Source: Candidatus Planktophila limnetica
Lineage (GTDB): Bacteria; Actinomycetota; Actinomycetes; Nanopelagicales; Nanopelagicaceae
DNA length: 15,835 nucleotides
Direction: 5' to 3'
Assembly: GCA_029979485.1 (NCBI GenBank)
Contig: JAPOHK010000010.1
Span: 1 to 15,835, forward strand
Made by a program: the position numbers and the translations under genes. Shown piece after piece: positions 8,839 to 14,759 of the stretch (position 1 is the first letter of the stretch; the number at the start of each line of letters is the position of its first letter). The notes below the pieces were generated by a model. The model ran no database searches. It saw only the letters and a list, made by a program, of their open reading frames with translations, and was not told the origin of the DNA.

Positions 8839-8859
8839 GCACTCTTCTAGAAAGAGTGC
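8839..8859. promoter_or_regulatory. Inverted repeat in the divergent promoter region
   Basis: GCACTCTT (8839-8846) and AAGAGTGC (8852-8859) form a perfect 8-bp dyad around CTAGA, within the 187-bp gap between divergently transcribed genes. A -35-like CTGACA at 8821-8826 lies just upstream, so the dyad would overlap the -10 region of a plus-strand promoter and could be an operator. No regulator is identifiable. Confidence 0.42.
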
Positions 8860-8862
8860 ACC

Positions 8863-8880
8863 GAGTTGTTAGAGTTGTTA
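8863..8880 (+). repeat. 9-bp tandem duplication upstream of the DUF2342 gene
   Basis: GAGTTGTTA is repeated twice without error, directly after the dyad and 33 bases before the start codon at 8914. It lies in the expected 5' untranslated or promoter region. Confidence 0.6.
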
Positions 8881-8913
8881 ACACGGAATTAAGCATTAAA
8901 GGGAAAGGTCACA

Positions 8914-10209
8914 ATGTCGCCATTTGGTTTCACCCCAGATGATGGTTCAGAAGAGAACCCGAATGAAATGACCCCTGAACAACTGGCAGCGATGCTTGCG
9001 CAGATGCAGGAACAAGTCACAGAACAATTCCAAAAATTGGGAATTAACCCTGCCGGTTTTATAAATCCATTCTCTGCAGGTACTGAATCTCTTCCGAAGT
9101 CAATCGTGCGCGATACCGCAAAGAAAATTATTGCTACATCCGGTTCTCTACCTGTCGGCAATACAGATTTAACTGTTGTTGCCCAAGCCAGCTCAATCGC
9201 TCAACTCTGGCTCAATGAAGCAACAGACTTTGCACCAATTACAAGTGCGACCCGAACACTAAGCCGCACGGATTGGATTGATTCCACACTCTCTGGATGG
9301 CAGGTCACCGTCGAGCCTTTGGCAACTGGCTTAGCCGCAGCTGTTTCAGAGTTGATGCAGCAAGCAATTAATGAAGGCGAAGCGGGCGAAACGCCAATGC
9401 CTATCGAAACAATTGCCACACTTCTTCGCTCATTTATAAGCGCGCTCATCGCAACGCAATTGGGCCACTCTGTAGGTGCTCTCGCATCATCTGTAACAGG
9501 GATTCACGACGTTGGTTTGCCGCTAGTTGATCCTGCTGTTCCTGCATTAGTCCCAGAAAACATCGCAATCTGGTCACAAGATCTAGAGATTCCTAAGAGT
9601 GAAATTACGCTTTTCCACGCTATTCGCGAAGAAGCAGTTGCGCGATTATTTGATAGCAACCCTTGGTTAGTTTCATACATTCGCACAGCAATATCTGAAT
9701 ACGGAAAAGGTATTCACATTGATATTGATGCCATTCAACGTCAAGCACAAGAAGCAATGGAGTCAGGCAATTTAGATCCAAATAATCCTGAGAGTTTTAC
9801 TCTTGCAATTGGCGAGGGAATGTTCACGCCAGATGAGTCACCAACACAGCGTGCAGCACTTACAAAACTAGAAACAGTTTTCGCACTCATTGAAGGTTGG
9901 ACTGATGAAGTCACAATGCTTGCCGTTAATGATCGACTTCCGTCAATTAATGCCTTGCGCGAAACATTTCGTAGACGTCGTGCAACATCTGCACCAACTC
10001 AACAACTCTTTAAATCACTCTTCGGTCTAGAAGTTTCACCACGCATGTCACGAGAGGCAACAAATTTCTGGAAAGTAATTCGCGAACAAGATGGCGTTAG
10101 CGCTCGAGATAAGATTTGGTCATCGCTCTTGCCAACACCGGAAGATTTATTGGATCCACAAAACTTCTTAAAGAGCACAGAAGTTCCTGATGACTTATCC
10201 GGTCTCTAA
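8914..10209 (+). CDS. DUF2342 family protein (annotated elsewhere as zinc-dependent metalloprotease)
   Basis: Matches the actinobacterial DUF2342 family (Rv3195-like) in the N-terminal MSPFGFTPDD start, the REEAVARLF helix (residues 238-246), the ALIEGWTDEV segment (325-334) and the ending PTPEDLLDPQNFL. The family has been called a zinc-dependent metalloprotease or putative hydrolase, but its reaction is not established to my knowledge. Family members as I remember them read REAAHxRLF; here the histidine position is valine (residue 242), so a metal site may be lost. The ATG is well supported by AGGGAAAGG ending six bases before it. The gene is divergent from the Lon-like protease operon, the same neighbourhood as in mycobacteria. 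Confidence 0.85.
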   Translation: MSPFGFTPDDGSEENPNEMTPEQLAAMLAQMQEQVTEQFQKLGINPAGFINPFSAGTESLPKSIVRDTAKKIIATSGSLPVGNTDLTVVAQASSIAQLWLNEATDFAPITSATRTLSRTDWIDSTLSGWQVTVEPLATGLAAAVSELMQQAINEGEAGETPMPIETIATLLRSFISALIATQLGHSVGALASSVTGIHDVGLPLVDPAVPALVPENIAIWSQDLEIPKSEITLFHAIREEAVARLFDSNPWLVSYIRTAISEYGKGIHIDIDAIQRQAQEAMESGNLDPNNPESFTLAIGEGMFTPDESPTQRAALTKLETVFALIEGWTDEVTMLAVNDRLPSINALRETFRRRRATSAPTQQLFKSLFGLEVSPRMSREATNFWKVIREQDGVSARDKIWSSLLPTPEDLLDPQNFLKSTEVPDDLSGL

Positions 10210-10241
10210 ATATCCTTGATTTAATTTCCGGAATAGAAAAG

Positions 10242-10312
10242 CGAAGTCCCCGGGCGCACATTCTGTATCTGCCTTCCCCTTGCAGATATAGAACGGTTAT
10301 CCGAGGACTTCG
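10242..10312. ncRNA. Candidate structured RNA or stable two-helix hairpin
   Basis: Two nested helices fold 71 bases. The outer stem is CGAAGTCCCCGG (10242-10253) with CCGAGGACTTCG (10301-10312), 11 pairs and one C-A mismatch. The inner stem is TTCTGTATCTGC (10261-10272) with GCAGATATAGAA (10282-10293), 11 Watson-Crick pairs plus one G-U. A symmetric 7x7 internal loop separates them and the apical loop is CTTCCCCTT. It begins 33 bases after the DUF2342 stop. There is no T-tract on the plus strand; on the minus strand CTTTTC follows the stem. It could be a terminator-like 3' end, a small RNA or a palindromic repeat element. I do not recognise a known RNA family. Confidence 0.4.
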
Positions 10313-10360
10313 TAGTCGCAAAGTACGACAGAAGAGAGTCAGAATCAACTGAACACCACT

Positions 10361-10388
10361 TTGACAACACCTATTTTTTTGTTGTAAT
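10361..10388 (+). promoter_or_regulatory. Strong sigma70-type promoter for the YgjP-like gene
   Basis: TTGACA (10361-10366), a perfect -35 box, is followed after 16 bases by TGTAAT (10383-10388), five of six to the -10 consensus. The start site would fall near 10394-10396, giving a leader of about 75 bases to the start at 10470. This is the best promoter match in the window. Confidence 0.65.
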
Positions 10389-10437
10389 GGAAATTTTTTT
10401 CGGCTTTTTTCCGGCGTTTTATTCGGCTAATTCAGTT

Positions 10438-10473
10438 ATGAAAAATGCTTTGGCGAGTACCTTTTCTCTATGA
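10438..10473 (+). CDS. 11-residue upstream ORF overlapping the YgjP-like gene start
   Basis: ATG at 10438 opens a short frame encoding MKNALASTFSL and ends at TGA (10471-10473), which overlaps the next gene's ATG as ATGA. That gene has no good Shine-Dalgarno at the usual distance (only GGCGAG about 13 bases upstream), so the short frame could deliver ribosomes to it by termination-reinitiation. The short frame itself also lacks a clear ribosome binding site, so translation is uncertain. Confidence 0.3.
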   Translation: MKNALASTFSL

Positions 10474-11096
10474 CCCTCAACCATTCCATTACACATTCAC
10501 CAGTAAGTGTTGAATTGGGCGATGGCGATGAACAAGGCGAGGTCACACTTCCAGGAATCTCAGAAGGTGAAATAGTCGTGCTGCGCTCTAAGCGGCGCAA
10601 GAAAAGTATCTCCGCATACCGCCAAGGCGGTCGCATAATCGTTTCAATACCTGCTCGCATGAGCAAAGCCGATGAACGAAGCGTTGTGCCCGAGATGATT
10701 GCCAAGATTCGCGCCCAAGAAGCTGATGAATCACCATCTGAAACGGTTTTGATGCAGCGCGCCACTGAATTGCTCGAACTCTATGCACCAGAAATTACCG
10801 CGCGGCCTAAATCAATTAACTGGCGTGCAATGCGCGAGCGCTGGGGATCATGTACATCAGTGGATGCAACGATTCGAATTTCAGATCGCCTCAAGGGGGC
10901 TCCGGCCTACGCCCTGGATTACGTCCTCTTTCATGAAGCGATTCATCTGCACTATTTTGATCACGGCCCAGAATTTAAAGCGGCTCTGGCTCGATTTCCT
11001 GAAGAGGAGCGCGCTGAGGCCTATCTCGAGGGCTTTGAGGCGGCTGAGAGGCGCTATATGCCTCCGAGTGTCCTGCCTGGAGCAGCTGTCCTGTAA
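10470..11096 (+). CDS. YgjP-type (DUF45, WLM/M48-like) zinc metallopeptidase
   Basis: Likely metallopeptidase of the YgjP family; the physiological substrate is unknown. The C-terminal half has the family signature RWGSCTS (residues 124-130), then LFHEAIHLHYFDHGPEF with the HExxH zinc motif HEAIH at 155-159 and the third ligand His165. The N-terminal part holds the beta-rich KKSISAYRQGGRIIVSIP stretch. At 208 residues it is near family size. No in-frame start lies between the stop at 10428-10430 and the ATG at 10470. The promoter at 10361-10388 drives it. The downstream zinc-ribbon gene follows after 128 bp on the same strand. Confidence 0.88.
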   Translation: MTLNHSITHSPVSVELGDGDEQGEVTLPGISEGEIVVLRSKRRKKSISAYRQGGRIIVSIPARMSKADERSVVPEMIAKIRAQEADESPSETVLMQRATELLELYAPEITARPKSINWRAMRERWGSCTSVDATIRISDRLKGAPAYALDYVLFHEAIHLHYFDHGPEFKAALARFPEEERAEAYLEGFEAAERRYMPPSVLPGAAVL

Positions 11097-11155
11097 AAAA
11101 ACTTCGCACAACCCAGCCTGATATCAGCACATTTGAGCGTGAGCGGGGGTATCGT

Positions 11156-11205
11156 CATGCTTGCACGCCTGCCCCTTATTGGGAAAAAACCCATAGGCAA
11201 GCATG
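11156..11205 (+). promoter_or_regulatory. Folded 5' leader of the zinc-ribbon gene (candidate cis-regulatory RNA)
   Basis: CATGCTTGC (11156-11164) pairs perfectly with GCAAGCATG (11197-11205), and can be lengthened by two pairs across a bulged T (11153-11154 with 11206-11207). Inside it sits a second hairpin, TGGG-A6-CCCA (11180-11193), extended by TA/TA past a bulge. The stem ends eight bases before the GGAGG Shine-Dalgarno (11214-11218). A GGGGG run (11145-11149) upstream could pair with CCCC (11172-11175). No T-tract follows the hairpin, so attenuation by termination is unlikely. I recognise no known riboswitch class. Confidence 0.42.
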
Positions 11206-11224
11206 CGTCGAACGGAGGAAGAAA

Positions 11225-11383
11225 ATGGCAGAGACATACAAAGGTGACGCTTATTGCGTTAAGTGCAAAGAGAAGCGTGAATTCGAGGGAACCGTAAAGG
11301 TCTCAGAGTCCGGTCGTCGCATGGCACAGGGCATCTGCCCAGTATGTGGCACCAAGGTGAACCGCATTCTCGGTAAGGCTTAA
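11225..11383 (+). CDS. DUF5679-like 52-residue zinc-ribbon protein
   Basis: A short gene encoding MAETYKGDAYCVKCKEKREF and then a second CxxC. The cysteines CVKC (residues 11-14) and CPVC (38-41) form a four-Cys zinc-ribbon spaced 23 residues apart, the pattern of the small actinobacterial DUF5679 family. It ends in basic TKVNRILGKA. The role is unknown; small zinc ribbons often bind nucleic acid or ribosomes, but that is a guess. The start is well supported by GGAGG six bases upstream, and a strong intrinsic terminator follows, so the gene is a self-contained unit with its own folded leader. Confidence 0.85.
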   Translation: MAETYKGDAYCVKCKEKREFEGTVKVSESGRRMAQGICPVCGTKVNRILGKA

Positions 11384-11415
11384 TTCAAGCCCCATATAAA
11401 GCACTTTTAAGAAAT

Positions 11416-11455
11416 CCCCCGCGAGGCAGTAAATGCTTCCCGGGGGTTTTTCTTT
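11416..11455 (+). terminator. Strong intrinsic terminator after the zinc-ribbon gene
   Basis: CCCCCG (11416-11421) pairs with CGGGGG (11441-11446), and inside it GAGGCA (11423-11428) pairs with TGCTTC (11434-11439), including one G-U. TTTTTCTTTTC follows directly. This is a textbook Rho-independent terminator. Confidence 0.93.
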
Positions 11456-11470
11456 TCTTCCAGTTTTTCC

Positions 11471-11514
11471 AGTCATCCAAGTTGATTCAGTCATCCAAGT
11501 TGATTCAGTTATCC
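11471..11514 (+). repeat. 18-bp tandem repeat, about 2.4 copies
   Basis: AGTCATCCAAGTTGATTC occurs at 11471-11488 and 11489-11506 without error, followed by a partial third copy AGTTATCC (11507-11514). It lies between the terminator and the E1/TOMM-like gene. The remaining bases up to 11604 show no clear promoter or binding site. Confidence 0.8.
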
Positions 11515-11604
11515 CGTGTGACGCAGCGCAATTAATCGACGTGCGTGTGCACAGCTAAGTCAGGCGCTGGCAGAACCAATCTTATTTAGCGCCATTGTGC
11601 GCAG

Positions 11605-12762
11605 ATGAAAATACCCAATATGGAAAAACCCAATATGGAAAAACAGAGCATCAATACGCGCGCAGTTGATTTACTACTTATTCGCCCTCGCCTTAAAAGA
11701 GGCACCATTGTTCTCTCGCTAAACGATTCACTGATCGAAGGCAATCGCGTATTCATAGGTTGTAACGGTTCTGGAATCCAATGTGAAGCACTCGGAATTA
11801 GAACAATCATCGCAGCCTTTGACGGTAAAAAGAGTGCGCAGGAAATAGCAGAAGCGCTAGCAATTGATGGCGAGATTGTTAGCCAAGTAGTTGGTCAATT
11901 ACTAAGTGCCGGTCTCATTGATTATTTAGTAACACAAATTGTTGCGCCAGGGCGATTTAAAGAACAAGATCAGAGTTCTGATGCTGGCTACATACAATTG
12001 CAATCCAAAATTACTCCAGAATTATCTGCTACAACTTGGATTCCAGGTGTCAACGATGGTGGAGTTGAAGTACTGACAAAGCGTAGAATGGCACTGATTG
12101 AAATCTCTGGCGAAAACAGAGTTGCAACACAGCTTTATGGAATTTTGTTGGCAAGTGGCGTAACACAAACAAAGATGGCATCGGCATCACGTCGTGATCG
12201 GGCGCGCATTGGCAATCAAGACATGTGCGCTGGATTGCTCACAAATAGCGATGTTGGCTCTAATTTTCAACATACTCTCGAAGATAAGGCTCGCGAATTG
12301 GCGCTCTTTCCGAGTAAAGATAAATCCGGCATAGATGAAATTCCAGAAGTATTTTTAAAAGTATTTATTGGCAACGGCCATGAAGCTCTAATTGCACAGA
12401 GCATGAGTGAAGATGAAGTTCACTTAATTGTGTCCGCGCCGGATGGTCCATCAATTGATATCGGGCCACTTGTTATTCCAGGTAAAAGCGCTTGTTCTAG
12501 GTGCATAACACTTACTAGAAGTGATCAACACTCTCTGTCGCGCGAAATAGATATCTTTAGAAGCACCCACACAGAATTAGAAATTCCTGTAACAGTTGCT
12601 CACTTTGTGGCTGCGCAAATTGCATCAGAAATTCTTCGATTTATTGATACAAAGAAATCTGTCTTGATCTCAACTCGGGTACGTACTAACTATCTTGATG
12701 TGTGTAATCCGCAACACATTCGTTTTGCGCGCCATCCTTTATGCGTGTGCTCCTGGCGCTAA
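11605..12762 (+). CDS. E1/ThiF-like, TOMM-cyclodehydratase-related protein
   Basis: Resembles the leader-peptide-binding half of TOMM (azol(in)e) cyclodehydratases, themselves related to ThiF/E1 enzymes. Residues about 20-110 look like a winged-helix RiPP-recognition-type domain. The middle has a Rossmann-like start, ALIEISGENRVATQLYG (163-179), but without the glycine-rich loop of active E1 enzymes. The C-terminal half has IPGKSACSRC (CxxC at 297-300) and HPLCVC (CxC at 380-382), a plausible four-Cys zinc site. No YcaO partner or precursor peptide is visible here. The start is unsure: a 15-bp duplication gives ATG at 11605, 11620 and 11635, none with a clear ribosome binding site. The ABC1 kinase follows within about 31-58 bp. 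Confidence 0.68.
   Translation: MKIPNMEKPNMEKQSINTRAVDLLLIRPRLKRGTIVLSLNDSLIEGNRVFIGCNGSGIQCEALGIRTIIAAFDGKKSAQEIAEALAIDGEIVSQVVGQLLSAGLIDYLVTQIVAPGRFKEQDQSSDAGYIQLQSKITPELSATTWIPGVNDGGVEVLTKRRMALIEISGENRVATQLYGILLASGVTQTKMASASRRDRARIGNQDMCAGLLTNSDVGSNFQHTLEDKARELALFPSKDKSGIDEIPEVFLKVFIGNGHEALIAQSMSEDEVHLIVSAPDGPSIDIGPLVIPGKSACSRCITLTRSDQHSLSREIDIFRSTHTELEIPVTVAHFVAAQIASEILRFIDTKKSVLISTRVRTNYLDVCNPQHIRFARHPLCVCSWR
11614..11643 (+). repeat. 15-bp in-frame tandem duplication at a gene start
   Basis: CCCAATATGGAAAAA occurs at 11614-11628 and again at 11629-11643. Each copy carries an in-frame ATG, so the predicted protein begins with a repeated PNMEK. The upstream copy also supplies GGA ten bases before the third ATG (11635), making 11635 a possible start. 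Confidence 0.8.
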
Positions 12763-12793
12763 AACTTCTCCTCTCAACTCTCAAGATGCCAAT

Positions 12794-14167
12794 ATGCGAA
12801 ATTTCTCGCAGAATAAGCCCATGCCCGAAGACAAAGTTCACGAAACAGAAATCCCTCGCTCTGGCGCTGTGCGCTCGGCGAAGATGGTTTCTATTCCACT
12901 TGGTCTTGCAGGACGCGGAGCACTTGGACTCGGTCGCCAATTAGTTGGGCAATCAGGTTCGGTTGTACTTGCTGAGATTCAAGAAAAAACTGCAGAACAA
13001 TTATTTAAAGTCCTTGGCGAGCTAAAGGGCGGCGCCATGAAATTTGGCCAAGCGCTCTCTGTCTTTGAAGCAGCGCTTCCAGAAAATATTGCAAAGCCTT
13101 ATCGCGAAACTCTTACAAAGTTACAAGAGTCTGCTCCACCGCTTCCAACTCGCGTTGTTCATAAAGTATTAGCAAAAGAACTCGGTGAAAACTGGCGAGA
13201 TAACTTTGCAAGTTTTGAAGACAAAGCAACTGCGTCCGCTTCAATTGGCCAAGTGCATAAAGCAGTTTGGAAAGATGGACGCCAAGTTGCGGTAAAGATT
13301 CAATATCCAGGTGCTGCTGAAGCACTCATTGCAGACCTCAACCAGATCCAACGCTTCTCAAAGATTTTCCAATTGGTTCTACCTGGTCTTGATATGAAGC
13401 CACTTCTTGAAGAGTTGCGTGCTCGCATCATTGAAGAAGTTGATTACATGTATGAAGCAGAAGCACAACGTACTTATGCCGCCGCCTACGATGGCGATCC
13501 AGATATTGCGATTCCTAAAGTTGTTATGGCATCTGACAAAGTTTTGGTCAGCGAATGGCTTGAAGGAAAACCGCTTTCACAAGTAATTAAGAACGGCACA
13601 CAAGAAGAGCGCAACAACGCCGGAATTAAGTTAGCTCGCTTTCACTTCACTTCCCCAATCCGTGCAGGTTTACTGCACGCAGATCCACACCCAGGAAACT
13701 TCCGCGTATTAGCTGATGGACGTTTAGGCGTTCTTGATTTCGGCGCTTGCAATCGCCTGCCAAATGGTTTCCCAGAACCATTTAAAAACCTATTGAAAAA
13801 CGCTCTCGATGATGATGCGCAGAAACTCTATGACGGATTCAAAAAAGATGGATTTATTCTTCCCGAAGTAAATGTGGACCCGAACTTGGTTCTTGAATTC
13901 CTAGTTCCACTCGTCGAACCACTTCGCACAGATACTTTTAAATACTCACGTGAGTGGCTACGTGATCAAAGTGCACGCGTTGGTGATCCTCGAAATCCAA
14001 CTGCAAAGATTGGTTTCCAATTAAATCTTCCTGCCGAGTACGTCTTAATTCACCGGGTCACAATGGGCACAACTGGAATCTTCTGCCAACTAGAAGCTGA
14101 AGGCCGTTGGCTTGATGAAGCGATTATCTGGCTTCCAGAAATTACTCCGGCTTCATTGACTCGTTAA
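12794..14167 (+). CDS. ABC1/AarF/UbiB-family atypical kinase
   Basis: Member of the ABC1 (UbiB/ADCK) family of protein-kinase-like ATPases; the closest mycobacterial neighbourhood match is Rv3197. Family hallmarks are present: KxGQ as KFGQ (13040-13051), the Ala-rich nucleotide loop ASASIGQVHKAV, lysine in VAVKIQYPG, ExD in EEVDYMYEAEA, the catalytic HADPHPGN (13676-13699) and DFG (13736-13744). No quinone genes are nearby, so a role in lipid or quinone metabolism cannot be assumed. The frame is open further upstream to 12695, but that start would overlap the previous gene by 68 bp and add residues unlike the family; 12794 gives 457 residues and 12821 gives 448, both close to the usual size. 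Neither has a strong Shine-Dalgarno. Confidence 0.9.
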   Translation: MRNFSQNKPMPEDKVHETEIPRSGAVRSAKMVSIPLGLAGRGALGLGRQLVGQSGSVVLAEIQEKTAEQLFKVLGELKGGAMKFGQALSVFEAALPENIAKPYRETLTKLQESAPPLPTRVVHKVLAKELGENWRDNFASFEDKATASASIGQVHKAVWKDGRQVAVKIQYPGAAEALIADLNQIQRFSKIFQLVLPGLDMKPLLEELRARIIEEVDYMYEAEAQRTYAAAYDGDPDIAIPKVVMASDKVLVSEWLEGKPLSQVIKNGTQEERNNAGIKLARFHFTSPIRAGLLHADPHPGNFRVLADGRLGVLDFGACNRLPNGFPEPFKNLLKNALDDDAQKLYDGFKKDGFILPEVNVDPNLVLEFLVPLVEPLRTDTFKYSREWLRDQSARVGDPRNPTAKIGFQLNLPAEYVLIHRVTMGTTGIFCQLEAEGRWLDEAIIWLPEITPASLTR

Positions 14168-14228
14168 GCAAATTTTTTATCTTTACCCACTTGCATTCTT
14201 GTATTTAAGTTTTGCAAACTCGCTAAGC

Positions 14229-14269
14229 AAATGAGCGAGCGCTGAGGCTTTCTCAGCACCCGCTCATTT
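14229..14269. terminator. Bidirectional hairpin between convergent genes
   Basis: AAATGAGCG (14229-14237) pairs with CGCTCATTT (14261-14269), and inside a 3x3 internal loop GCTGAG (14241-14246) pairs with CTCAGC (14252-14257). It separates the ABC1 kinase gene from whiB7, which converge. The T-rich flanks are short, with a TTT end on each strand built into the stem. A T-run at 14173-14178 follows the ABC1 stop. Confidence 0.75.
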
Positions 14270-14272
14270 ACC

Positions 14273-14602
14273 TTACGCAGCGATACGTGGCCGTCCCGCT
14301 TTACGTTTGCGTTCGATCACAACACCATCTTCAAATAATTCTCCGCCCCACACACCACATGGTTCTTGGCGTGAGAGTGCACCGCTTAAACACTTTGCAC
14401 GAACAGGACATTCACCGCAGAGTGCCTTGGCAGCCTTGATATCGGCTTCGGCTTCAGAGAAAAAAGTTTCCGGGTTGGCGCTGTGACATGGAAGCGCATA
14501 ACCGATCGCGCTCTCATACGTTCCGGTGACATCGTTTAGTCCGATCTTGTCTCCGGTTTCTGCCCATCCTGGTACTAGTAGTTCGCTGTAGAGAACGCTC
14601 AT
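14273..14602 (-). CDS. whiB7: WhiB7 (WblC) transcriptional regulator of antibiotic resistance
   Basis: WhiB7 is an iron-sulfur protein that binds the primary sigma factor and turns on intrinsic antibiotic-resistance genes, including itself. The protein has the four cluster cysteines (LPCHS, then CGECPVRAKC), the CGVWGGE turn typical of Wbl proteins, and a C-terminal AT-hook KRKAGRPRIAA, which separates WhiB7 from other WhiB types. It sits next to uvrD2, as in mycobacteria. I prefer ATG 14602 (109 residues) because AGAGGTGA (14615-14608) is placed six bases upstream; GTG at 14611 (112 residues) overlaps that sequence. A 415-bp leader with a short ORF and an attenuator precedes it. Confidence 0.93.
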   Translation of the reverse strand: MSVLYSELLVPGWAETGDKIGLNDVTGTYESAIGYALPCHSANPETFFSEAEADIKAAKALCGECPVRAKCLSGALSRQEPCGVWGGELFEDGVVIERKRKAGRPRIAA

Positions 14603-14635
14603 GGTTCTCACCTCTTCCCTCTCGTTGTTCTTCCT

Positions 14636-14663
14636 GTTTGTTAGTAGTTGTTTGTTAGTAGTT
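14636..14663 (-). repeat. 14-bp tandem duplication in the whiB7 leader
   Basis: GTTTGTTAGTAGTT (plus strand) is repeated without error at 14636-14649 and 14650-14663. In the whiB7 mRNA this gives a nearly G-free, unstructured spacer rich in A and C between the attenuator and the ribosome binding site. Confidence 0.8.
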
Positions 14664-14681
14664 GGTTTTCTGGTGGAAATG

Positions 14682-14718
14682 AAAAAGGGCCCGAATCCTT
14701 TGTGGATTCGAGGCCCTT
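14682..14718 (-). terminator. Intrinsic terminator of the whiB7 attenuator
   Basis: On the minus strand AAGGGCC-T-CGAATCC pairs with GGATTCG-GGCCCTT across the loop ACAAA, 14 pairs with a single bulged T (plus coordinates 14685-14698 with 14704-14718), and TTTTT ends it (14686-14682). It lies 16 bases after the upstream ORF stop and about 80 bases before whiB7, so transcription would stop before whiB7 when it forms. Confidence 0.92.
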
Positions 14719-14759
14719 GGTTGGCTGCTATCGATTAGGCGATAGTGCCCCAAGTGGCC
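14712..14759 (-). promoter_or_regulatory. Antiterminator pairing in the whiB7 leader
   Basis: GGCCACTTGG (14759-14750, inside the last codons of the upstream ORF) can pair with CCAAGGGCC (14720-14712), nine pairs with one bulged A. CCAAGGGCC contains most of the base of the 5' arm of the terminator, so the two structures exclude each other. Between them CTATCG/CGATAG (14745-14740 with 14733-14728) can form a small hairpin over the ORF stop codon. Confidence 0.7.

Noticed and set aside
10783..11121. 112-codon plus-strand frame
   Set aside because: It is a frame-shifted shadow of the YgjP-type gene, which has the HExxH motif in the other frame.
11471..11514. CRISPR-like array
   Set aside because: The repeats are directly adjacent with no spacers, so this is a simple tandem repeat.
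12695..12793. N-terminal extension of the ABC1 kinase
   Set aside because: It would overlap the preceding gene by 68 bp and resembles no family N-terminus; starts at 12794 or 12821 fit the usual length.
14609..14611. GTG start of whiB7
   Set aside because: The GTG is part of the AGAGGTGA ribosome binding sequence for ATG 14602, which is the better start.
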